This document shows, piece after piece, positions 10,214 to 17,727 of a DNA stretch of 64,000 bases (positions within the stretch are counted from its first letter, which is position 1; each line of letters begins with the position of its first letter). This DNA is from Bacteroidota bacterium (GTDB taxonomy: Bacteria; Bacteroidota; Bacteroidia; UKL13-3). The notes under the pieces are model-generated. The model was not told the DNA's origin. It worked only from the letters and a program-made list of their open reading frames with translations, and made no database searches. Where the stretch lies: NCBI GenBank assembly GCA_013298895.1, contig JAAFJM010000017.1, forward strand, positions 1 through 64,000. The letters are read 5' to 3'. Made by a program: the position numbers and the translations under genes.

Positions 10214-11548
10214 ATGACTCAAAAACAATTAGAAGATTACCTTTGGGGTGCAGCAAATATTCTGCGAGGAATGATTGATGCAGCCGACTTTAAACAATAT
10301 ATATTTCCATTGTTGTTTTTTAAACGGGTAAGCGATTTGTGGGACGAGGAATACCAAACAGCGTTGGCAGAAAGCGGAGGCGATTTGGACTATGCCACTT
10401 TTGCCGAAAACCACCGTTTTCAAATACCTGAAGGTTGCCATTGGGAAGATGTTAGAAAAAGAACGGTTGATGTAGGTGAATACCTGCAAAAAGCATTGAA
10501 CGGAATTGAGAAAGCCAATTTTGAAATGCTGCACGATGTGTTTGGTGATGCCCAATGGACCAACAAACGTAGAATGAGTGATGAAAAAATGCTTGACCTG
10601 ATTGAACATTTTAGTAAAATGAAACTCACCATTGCCGAAGTGCCTCACGACATTATGGGCGAAGGTTACGAATACCTGATTAAGAAATTTGCTGACGACA
10701 GCGGACATACCGCAGCCGAGTTTTACACCAACCGAACCGTGGTAAAACTGATGACGCAAATTACTGACCCCAAAAGCAGCGAAAGTATTTACGACCCTAC
10801 CTGTGGGAGTGGTGGTATTTTGCTGAGTGCAGCTTTGCATCTGAAAGAGCAAGGCAAAGAATACCGAACACTGAAACTATACGGACAGGAACTAAACCTG
10901 ATTACCAGCGCCATTGCCCGTATTAATATGTTTATGCACAATGTAGATGAGTTTTTGATTGTGCAGGGCGACACCTTAGACAGCCCGCAAATATTGCAAA
11001 ATGACGAACTCAAAAAGTTTGATGTGATAATGGCTAACCCGCCCTACAGTGTAAAAAAGTGGAGCCAAAGCAAATGGATGAACGACCCTTTTGGACGCAA
11101 TATATGGGGAACACCACCACAAGGCTGTGCCGACTATGCTTTTCAGCAGCACATCATGCGCAGCCTGAACCCGGAAACAGGGCGTTGTGTAGTGCTTTGG
11201 CCCCACGGAGTGTTGTTTAGAGATAGTGAAGCCGAGATACGCAAACGCATGATTGAAGAAGATTATGTAGATGCCGTAATTGGCTTGGGTAAAAACCTAT
11301 TTTATAACAGCAGCATGGAAAGTTGTTTGCTGGTGTCCCGTATGAAAAAGCCAAAGGAAAGAAAAGGCAAAATTATTTTTATTGATGCCAAAGAGGAATT
11401 ACGCATAGAACGCACCAACGCCTGGCTAGAACCACAGCATATAAAAAAGATAAGTGATGCTTATTGGAATTTCAAAGACGTTGAAGGTCTCTCCAAAACC
11501 ATTGGTAATAAAGATGTCTTAGGAAATAATGGCAATTTGAGTATATAG
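10214..11548 (+). CDS. hsdM: type I restriction-modification methyltransferase subunit HsdM, cut short by an in-frame TAG
   Basis: HsdM transfers a methyl group from AdoMet to adenine N6 in the type I M2S complex. The helical N-terminal domain (EDYLWGAANILRGMIDAADFKQYIFPLLFFKRVSD) is followed by the AdoMet motif DPTCGSGG (residues 194-201) and the catalytic NPPY (275-278). Translation ends at TAG 11546-11548 after NNGNLSI. The same frame continues as LYVKQAAIENGHN and so on for 47 sense codons to TGA 11687-11689, which overlaps the hsdS ATG. The catalytic core is intact, but the C-terminal helices that contact partner subunits would be lost without read-through. Base composition looks less AT-rich than the genes that follow hsdS. 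Confidence 0.92.
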   Translation: MTQKQLEDYLWGAANILRGMIDAADFKQYIFPLLFFKRVSDLWDEEYQTALAESGGDLDYATFAENHRFQIPEGCHWEDVRKRTVDVGEYLQKALNGIEKANFEMLHDVFGDAQWTNKRRMSDEKMLDLIEHFSKMKLTIAEVPHDIMGEGYEYLIKKFADDSGHTAAEFYTNRTVVKLMTQITDPKSSESIYDPTCGSGGILLSAALHLKEQGKEYRTLKLYGQELNLITSAIARINMFMHNVDEFLIVQGDTLDSPQILQNDELKKFDVIMANPPYSVKKWSQSKWMNDPFGRNIWGTPPQGCADYAFQQHIMRSLNPETGRCVVLWPHGVLFRDSEAEIRKRMIEEDYVDAVIGLGKNLFYNSSMESCLLVSRMKKPKERKGKIIFIDAKEELRIERTNAWLEPQHIKKISDAYWNFKDVEGLSKTIGNKDVLGNNGNLSI

Positions 11549-11689
11549 CTATATGTAAAGCAAGCTGCAATTGAGAATGGACACAATACTGAAAATTTAA
11601 TTGCGGAAGTAAAAATTAACCAAACAAAAATTAATTCTTCGATAGAAAACCTATTTGGTCAACTTAGAAATATTGGAATTGAAGCATGA
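11549..11689 (+). pseudogene. in-frame C-terminal remainder of HsdM after the TAG
   Basis: This is 46 further codons and a TGA in the hsdM frame, after the 47th position is taken by the TAG itself. The translation reads LYVKQAAIENGHNTENLIAEVK and ends in ENLFGQLRNIGIEA, a coiled-coil tail typical of HsdM C-termini. The TGA is nested in the ATGA that starts hsdS. This arrangement shows that the ancestral hsdM stop was here and that hsdM and hsdS were translationally coupled. Confidence 0.75.
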
Positions 11690-12858
11690 ATTTAATTAAA
11701 GAAAAATGGAAAGTTGTTAACCTTGCTGATATATGTGATATTTCAGTTGGTTCTACTCCTCTAAGAACTAAAAAGGAGTTCTGGACAAATGGAACAATAC
11801 CATGGTTCACAATTGATGATATAAGAGAAAATGGAAGAATTGTGTATGATACTAAACAAAAAATAACTGATTTTGCTTTTAATAAATCAAGTGTAAAATT
11901 CTTGCCAGTCAATACAATACTTTTATGTTGCACTGCTTCTGTTGGTGAATATGCACTCACAAAAATACCTTTAACCACAAACCAACAATTTAATGGACTT
12001 GTAATTAAGGATGCACAGCAAGTTCTTCCAGAGTATCTATTTAATTATGCTTCGACTTTAAAAAACAAGTTGCTTCAGTTGAGTGGTAAAACAACTATTG
12101 ATTTTATCCCTATATACCGAATAAAAGATTTGCAAGTCCCTCTTCCCCCACTCGAAGAGCAAAAACAAATTGCCGCCTTATTTCAATCCATAGAAACAGC
12201 AATGGAACAGGTGGATGAGCAGGAAAAGAATTTGCACCAATTGAAACATAAATTACTCAAAGATTTGTTCAGCGAAAAACAAGAATTTGGAAATCATTTA
12301 AAAGGCAAGGATTTTGAAATGGTAAAGTTTGAAAAAATAGCTATCAATATTTCAGAAAGAGTTGAACCAAAGAAAACAGAACTCGTCACTTATGTTGGCT
12401 TAGAGCATTTGGATGCTGACAATTTAAAAATAGAACGAACTGGAACGCCTGATGATGTAATTGGCACCAAACTTAAAATATACAAAGGCGATATTATTTT
12501 TGGAAAACGCAGGGCCTATTTACGCAAAGTTGCCGTTTCTCATTTTGATGGCATTGCCTCGGCACATAGTATGATTTTAAGGGCCAATGAAACCCACATT
12601 GAAAAAGATTTTCTCCCTTACTTTATGCAGAGTGATACTTTCATGAGTAGAGCCGTTCAAATTTCAGAAGGTTCACTTTCTCCAACTATCAAGAACAAAA
12701 CTTTGGCAGTACAAGAATTCACTTTGCCTAAAAAGGAAAAGCAAAAAGAATTGATTTCAGTTTTCAAGCAGTTTGATACAACAATGGAACAACTGAAACA
12801 ACAAAAAACAACTTTGAAGAATTTGAAGCAGAAATTGTTAAATGAGATATTGGGATAA
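11686..12858 (+). CDS. hsdS: type I restriction-modification specificity subunit HsdS
   Basis: HsdS recognises the split DNA target and scaffolds two HsdM. The 390-residue protein has the usual two half-subunits. Target-recognition domain 1 (about 1-150) ends in the conserved PLPPLEEQKQIAALFQSIETAMEQVDEQEKNL helix. Domain 2 (about 205-350) ends in the parallel TLPKKEKQKELISVFKQFDTTMEQLKQQKTTLKNL helix. The start codon overlaps the ancestral hsdM stop (ATGA). The target sequence cannot be read from the protein alone. Confidence 0.94.
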   Translation: MNLIKEKWKVVNLADICDISVGSTPLRTKKEFWTNGTIPWFTIDDIRENGRIVYDTKQKITDFAFNKSSVKFLPVNTILLCCTASVGEYALTKIPLTTNQQFNGLVIKDAQQVLPEYLFNYASTLKNKLLQLSGKTTIDFIPIYRIKDLQVPLPPLEEQKQIAALFQSIETAMEQVDEQEKNLHQLKHKLLKDLFSEKQEFGNHLKGKDFEMVKFEKIAINISERVEPKKTELVTYVGLEHLDADNLKIERTGTPDDVIGTKLKIYKGDIIFGKRRAYLRKVAVSHFDGIASAHSMILRANETHIEKDFLPYFMQSDTFMSRAVQISEGSLSPTIKNKTLAVQEFTLPKKEKQKELISVFKQFDTTMEQLKQQKTTLKNLKQKLLNEILG

Positions 12859-12863
12859 AGAAT

Positions 12864-14579
12864 ATGGCTGTTAAAAATATACCACAAATTCACGAACAAA
12901 TTTTAAATTTTCTACTTAAATGGAGAAAAAGAAATCCTGAATTTACTTTTACACTTCGAAAATCGGATATAAGCAAAAGGTTGTCTAACGGATATTGGTT
13001 TCATGGAAATGATGACTATATAGCTATTTCATTTTGGACAGGAATGGATTGGCAAAGCAAGGTGCCTAATATATCATTAGTATATATTCCTTCTACTAAT
13101 AATTGGTACGTTCAGTTTTCAGCAAAAGACTCGCCAGAAAAAGAACAATTAATTTTATTATATTTTATTGAATATTTCAAATTACAAGAAACTAGTCGTG
13201 GATTTTATTCTAAATTATATTCCACTAATGAAAGCCAAGATTTTTTAAATACATTGAATAAGTTTTTACTTAATGATAAAATATTTATTGATAATATAAT
13301 TGTAAACAACAAAAAGAGTTTCAATACTAAGCAAAATACCAAAAATCGTATTGGATTTATTTTAGAAGAAGATTTTGCAAAGAACTTGAGCAAAACGCTA
13401 AAATATCAAAAGAAAAAAACTTCTGAAAATATACCTATCGGCTTATTTGAAATTGAAATAGAAAACTATGGACTTATTAAAAAACTGATAATAAATGAAA
13501 TTCCTGCCAATGCGCAATGGATTTTTTTTACAGGGGAAAATGGAAGTGGTAAAACAACAATATTAAAAGCATTAGCCACAGCTTTAACTAATTCAACATT
13601 GGGACTTGGACCCAAAACATCAATGAGTGGAGACTTTTCTATCGGTTTAACATTGCAAAAAAATGGAAAGAAAACACAAAAACACCGAATCAAAAAAAAT
13701 ACCACAAGTACTAAAAAAGGATTGGAAATACTTTCTAAAGGACTTGTTTGTTTTGGTCCAGTAAGGTTAAATATACAGGATCAAGTATTTTCTGTAGTAA
13801 ATAAGTCTAAAACTAAAACACTACTTGATATTTTCAATAGGCCACATATTCAGCTATTCAGCACAATTAGCCTATTAATTGATATAGGTTATGTTTATAA
13901 CCGCAATTATGAAATAAGTAAAGAACTCAAAAACAATAAAGAAAAATTGAAATTTATTATGGAAACGATTACTTCAATTTGCGACTCCATAGTTGATATT
14001 CATTTTGGAAATGGGATTAGATATTTTGAAGTTGATAAATCACAAAAGCCAATTGGTAATGGTGGAACTCCATTTCATCAATTAGCTTCGGGATATAAGA
14101 GCATTATAGCAATGATAAGTCATATGATGTTACACCTTTATTATCAACAACCGGAAATTGATGATCCTTCAGCATTAGAAGGCATAGTAATTATCGATGA
14201 AATTGATTTACACTTCCATCCCAAAATGCAAAGGGATTTAGTTATAAAATTATCTGAAATATTTCCTAGAATTCAATTTATTGCTTCAACACATAGTCCA
14301 ATTCCATTATTAGGAGTTCCTGCAAGTACACCAATTTTCACCTCCAAAATTGATTCAGAAATGGGTATTTATATTGAAAGAATGGATCGTAAGGTTATGT
14401 TTAGTGATATTCTACCAAACGCAATTCTAACTTCACCAATTTTTGACTTAGAAGAAATTATTCCACTCAGCCATAATAATAAAAAATTAATTAGGACAGA
14501 AGATACTTTTAAAGAAATTTTGGAGAATGATAAAACAAGAATTGAGTTAAAGAAAATTGCACGAAAACTTAGGAAATAA
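12864..14579 (+). CDS. ptuA: AAA ATPase, PtuA-like component of a Septu-type defence pair
   Basis: The 571-residue protein has an SMC/ABC-type ATPase domain with Walker A GENGSGKT (224-231), Walker B IVIIDEID (catalytic Asp445-Glu446) and the ASTHSPIPL histidine switch. The partner gene overlaps its stop by 1 nt (TAATG) and encodes a PtuB-type HNH protein, which is why I assign PtuA. In Septu the ATPase controls the HNH nuclease. An unusual feature is about 200 residues before the ATPase domain, with the pattern ISFWTGMDWQSKVPNISLVYIP, which could be a separate sensing domain. hsdS ends 5 nt upstream. Confidence 0.75.
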   Translation: MAVKNIPQIHEQILNFLLKWRKRNPEFTFTLRKSDISKRLSNGYWFHGNDDYIAISFWTGMDWQSKVPNISLVYIPSTNNWYVQFSAKDSPEKEQLILLYFIEYFKLQETSRGFYSKLYSTNESQDFLNTLNKFLLNDKIFIDNIIVNNKKSFNTKQNTKNRIGFILEEDFAKNLSKTLKYQKKKTSENIPIGLFEIEIENYGLIKKLIINEIPANAQWIFFTGENGSGKTTILKALATALTNSTLGLGPKTSMSGDFSIGLTLQKNGKKTQKHRIKKNTTSTKKGLEILSKGLVCFGPVRLNIQDQVFSVVNKSKTKTLLDIFNRPHIQLFSTISLLIDIGYVYNRNYEISKELKNNKEKLKFIMETITSICDSIVDIHFGNGIRYFEVDKSQKPIGNGGTPFHQLASGYKSIIAMISHMMLHLYYQQPEIDDPSALEGIVIIDEIDLHFHPKMQRDLVIKLSEIFPRIQFIASTHSPIPLLGVPASTPIFTSKIDSEMGIYIERMDRKVMFSDILPNAILTSPIFDLEEIIPLSHNNKKLIRTEDTFKEILENDKTRIELKKIARKLRK

Positions 14580-15472
14580 TGAGACAAATTACTAAGGATA
14601 TTTTGGCACCGCCTGCTGATTTGATAAGCAATAATTGCAAACGTCAATTAAAAAAAATTATTACGTCTAGAAAAGGCGGAAAAGCAACATATTATCATAA
14701 AAAAAAGGTTGTAGAAGCTTTGAATAATTTGTACATAAACAAATGTGGCTATTGTGAATCTCGAATTAATGTTGTTGCTTCTGAAAACGTAGAACATTAT
14801 AGACCAAAAGCAGGTGTAGATGAGATTGATTTAGTTGCGGGTACAACTCACGGTGGTTATTTTTGGTTAGCAAATGAATGGAGCAATTTATTAATTGCCT
14901 GCCCGAAGTGCAATCAGCCAGGGAACAAGGGTAATCGTTTTCCCTTAAGTGACCCATTAAAAAGAGTATTTAAGCATCCATCAATGCTAGCAAGTGGAGA
15001 AATTGATTTCAAAGCGAATCATTATAATTCAATTCATATTTCAGGTGAAGTTCCATTGTTATTAAATCCAGAACATAAAAATCCAGAAAAAGAATTTGTC
15101 TTGAAACGAAATGGAGAATTAAAATCAAACGATAAATCAATTTTTGCATTTACGACAATTGATGTTTGTGATTTAAACCGCGTCCCATTAACAATTGCTA
15201 GACAAAAAATCATAGATGGTATTATTAATGATATTAATAATCAAATAAAAGCTTGGCATAGTTCCGTGGCTCCTTTATCAGAAGCCCAATTCAGGATTCA
15301 GTTGGATTATATTTTTGAAAAGATTCTACAACGATTGGCTGATGAAAGTGAATACACCTTTGTGGCAAAAATGATTATCAAGAACTTCGAAACTTTGATA
15401 TTAGATGAAATTGAAAAACAATTTCGCTCTGTGATATTGAATCAATTCAATAGTTATATCAAAAAAAATTGA
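14579..15472 (+). CDS. ptuB: HNH endonuclease, PtuB-like (retron/Septu type)
   Basis: This 297-residue protein matches the HNH family that accompanies PtuA in Septu and in Ec78-type retrons. It has the zinc pair CGYC (56-59) and CPKC (108-111), the catalytic EHYRPK (72-77), then YFWLANEWSNLLIACPKCN and GNRFPL. The start overlaps the upstream ATPase stop (TAATG), indicating translational coupling. No reverse transcriptase gene is present, so this is Septu-like rather than a retron. All visible active-site residues are kept. Confidence 0.82.
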   Translation: MRQITKDILAPPADLISNNCKRQLKKIITSRKGGKATYYHKKKVVEALNNLYINKCGYCESRINVVASENVEHYRPKAGVDEIDLVAGTTHGGYFWLANEWSNLLIACPKCNQPGNKGNRFPLSDPLKRVFKHPSMLASGEIDFKANHYNSIHISGEVPLLLNPEHKNPEKEFVLKRNGELKSNDKSIFAFTTIDVCDLNRVPLTIARQKIIDGIINDINNQIKAWHSSVAPLSEAQFRIQLDYIFEKILQRLADESEYTFVAKMIIKNFETLILDEIEKQFRSVILNQFNSYIKKN

Positions 15473-15474
15473 CA

Positions 15475-15930
15475 ATGGCAAAGAAAAACGCAGACACCAA
15501 TTACAATACCAACTTAGCTTCAGAATATTTGATGATGAGTTTGCTATGTAGAGCAGGTAAAGATGCCTATTTGAGTTTAGGTAACAAAAAAGGTGTTGAC
15601 ATTATTGTGAAAACGGATAAAGGAGCTATCTGTGTGGTGGAAGTAAAGGGGGTGAATAAACGAAATGATTGGTTAATTGGTAATTCAGGGAAACTTCCAA
15701 TTGCACCTAATTTGATTTATGCTTTTGTTTGCTTTCATGGCAAAATAGATGAACTTACTTCATCTGCTGATTTTTGGATTATACCATCCGAAAAGCTAAA
15801 AGAAAGTACCGAACATAAAATTGCAGGAAACAGCAAAACAGTTTATATTTCGAACAAGTATATTCGTGAAAATTACGAAGAATATAAAAATTCTTTTAAA
15901 TGGTTAGATGCGTATCTGGAAGCAAATTAA
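15475..15930 (+). CDS. PD-(D/E)XK nuclease-like small protein of the defence operon
   Basis: The track starts at TTG 15469. The ATG at 15475 is the more likely start and gives 151 residues. The sequence holds a PD-(D/E)XK-like core: a first helix with a Glu (NLASEYLMMSLL), then GVDIIVKTDKGAICVVEVKG with Asp42, Glu56 and Lys58. This resembles small restriction-endonuclease-like proteins that act on DNA. I do not recognise a named family. It follows ptuB by 2 nt and precedes another ATPase, so it could belong to either module or act alone. Confidence 0.55.
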   Translation: MAKKNADTNYNTNLASEYLMMSLLCRAGKDAYLSLGNKKGVDIIVKTDKGAICVVEVKGVNKRNDWLIGNSGKLPIAPNLIYAFVCFHGKIDELTSSADFWIIPSEKLKESTEHKIAGNSKTVYISNKYIRENYEEYKNSFKWLDAYLEAN

Positions 15931-15964
15931 TTGTTAAATTCGCAAAAGCTTTAGAGAAAATAAA

Positions 15965-17227
15965 ATGAGCAAAATAAGAATAAAAAACTTTGGCCCAATT
16001 AAAGAAGGATTTAGTGAAACCTTATCTGATGGTAGTGTCAATGAATGGATAGATATAAAAAAGGTTACTGTTTTTATAGGTAATCAAGGTAGTGGTAAAA
16101 GTACGGTTGCAAAGGTTATTTCATCATTAACTTGGTTAGAAAAAGCAATTAATAGAGGGGATGTCGAAATTGGTAATATATCTCATACTTATTTCTATGA
16201 AGTTTTTAAATACCAACGTATTAAAAGCTATTTTAGAGAAGATACTCAAATAGAATATGAAGGAGAAAGGATAAATTTTAGATATAGCATAAAGTTGATG
16301 TATCCAGAAATTGAAATTAACAGTAACAACAATTTCAATGTTCCTAAAATTATGTATGTTCCAGCTGAGCGGAATTTTTTAAGTGTTGTCAAAAATGCTT
16401 TTGGAATAAAAAATTTACCTGACACCCTTTACACTTTCGCAGAAGAGTTACGCAAAGGGCAACTTGAACTAAATAAAAAATTACTAGAATTACCAATAGG
16501 GGGAGTTAATTATAAGTACAATAAAGACAATGATACCTCCTATATTCTTGGAAAAGATTTTGAATTAAATTTATTGGATTCTTCTAGTGGTTACCAATCT
16601 TTTGTGCCATTATATTTAGTTACTAAATTTTTGTCAGATGAACTTCAAAAAGGAGAGAATATATTACGTGAGCAACTTAATGTAGAACAGAGCGTAAGAA
16701 GAAATAATGAAATAGCAAAGTTAATGTTTGATGACGCTTATGATGAGTCTCAGAAAAATCAGAAAGTAAAAGAAATAGATGCAAAATATTTAAATACTTG
16801 TTTTATTAACATAGTTGAAGAGCCCGAACAAAATTTATTCCCAAGTTCTCAAAGGGAAATGCTAAATATCCTTGTGAAGTTTAATAATATGAAGGAAGGT
16901 AATAAGTTAATAATGACTACTCATAGTCCATACTTGATTAATTTTTTGTCTTTAGCAGTAAAGGCTGAAAGTGTTTTTAAAGATTTGAAGGAGAAAAAAT
17001 ATAAATTAGATGATCCTGAATTATTACACACTAATGAAATAGTCCCAATGTCATCGACTGTTGATTCAAACGATTTAGTAATTTATGAATTAGATGAAAA
17101 AGATGGATCCATAAAGAAACTTGGAAATTTTGAGGGTATTCCATCGGATAAAAACTATTTAAATCAATCAATAAGAATTGGGAATATTGAATTTGATAAA
17201 TTATTAGAAATTGAGGAAGAATTATGA
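15965..17227 (+). CDS. AAA family ATPase (OLD/AAA_15-like) of an unnamed defence pair
   Basis: The 420-residue protein has an ABC-like ATPase fold. It begins MSKIRIKNFGPIKEGF as in OLD/RecF-type proteins, then Walker A GNQGSGKST (39-47), a long helical insert, the Walker B-like FINIVEEPEQNLFP (Glu285-Glu286) and the THSPYL switch. There is no TOPRIM domain, unlike full OLD nucleases. The downstream gene starts inside the end of this one (4-nt ATGA overlap) and encodes a PD-(D/E)XK-like protein. This suggests an ATPase that senses and licenses a small nuclease. It differs from PARIS as I know it, where the partner is a TOPRIM-type protein. Confidence 0.75.
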   Translation: MSKIRIKNFGPIKEGFSETLSDGSVNEWIDIKKVTVFIGNQGSGKSTVAKVISSLTWLEKAINRGDVEIGNISHTYFYEVFKYQRIKSYFREDTQIEYEGERINFRYSIKLMYPEIEINSNNNFNVPKIMYVPAERNFLSVVKNAFGIKNLPDTLYTFAEELRKGQLELNKKLLELPIGGVNYKYNKDNDTSYILGKDFELNLLDSSSGYQSFVPLYLVTKFLSDELQKGENILREQLNVEQSVRRNNEIAKLMFDDAYDESQKNQKVKEIDAKYLNTCFINIVEEPEQNLFPSSQREMLNILVKFNNMKEGNKLIMTTHSPYLINFLSLAVKAESVFKDLKEKKYKLDDPELLHTNEIVPMSSTVDSNDLVIYELDEKDGSIKKLGNFEGIPSDKNYLNQSIRIGNIEFDKLLEIEEEL

Positions 17228-17727
17228 GAGTTAATTTCAATAAAACTGATTGTCAAAAAAGAATAAGTGAAAAAAAATTTGGCTTGTATGATGAGGAAGA
17301 CAAAACACCAGCTAAAATCATAGAAACTGATGAACAAACATGGAATGCAATAGTAATTAATAAGGAAAGTAAAACAATTTTGTTTACTGCTATTGATAAC
17401 TGTATTGATATTTTTAGAAAAAATGGTGAAATGGATAGTCGCTGTGATTGTATGCTTACTTATGATTCAACACTATTGTTGGTTGAATTAAAGAACAAAA
17501 GAGATTCTTGGCAAACAGAAGGATTGGCACAAATTGAAAATATTGCACAAAGAATGATTTCAGAAAATTCAGATTATTATTATAGTTTTAAAAAACGAAA
17601 GGCAGTGGTAGCTAATAGAAAAAACCAGTTTCCTTCATTTCATGAATCTAATGCTGAACAACGACAATATTTTAGTTCGAAATATAAAATGAGAATTCAG
17701 TTTGATGCAGAAATAATTATTGAATAA
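17224..17727 (+). CDS. PD-(D/E)XK-like effector partner of the upstream ATPase
   Basis: The 167-residue protein is coupled to the ATPase gene by a 4-nt ATGA overlap. Its centre reads DSRCDCMLTYDSTLLLVELKNKRDSW, with Asp75 (or Asp71), Glu88 and Lys90 placed as in PD-(D/E)XK nucleases. A helix with glutamines (GLAQIENIAQRM) follows. The N-terminus (DCQKRISEKKFGLYDEEDKTPA) has the look of small proteins encoded beside defence ATPases. The hsdR start codon follows the stop directly with no spacer. The nuclease assignment is an inference from the motif alone. Confidence 0.55.
   Translation: MRVNFNKTDCQKRISEKKFGLYDEEDKTPAKIIETDEQTWNAIVINKESKTILFTAIDNCIDIFRKNGEMDSRCDCMLTYDSTLLLVELKNKRDSWQTEGLAQIENIAQRMISENSDYYYSFKKRKAVVANRKNQFPSFHESNAEQRQYFSSKYKMRIQFDAEIIIE

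Noticed and set aside
10229-10852. 207-codon minus-strand ORF inside hsdM
   Set aside because: It is antisense to a well-conserved methyltransferase and has no recognisable features.
12864-15472. Retron of the Ec78 type, because PtuA/PtuB homologues are present
   Set aside because: No reverse transcriptase gene and no msr/msd-like region was found in the operon.
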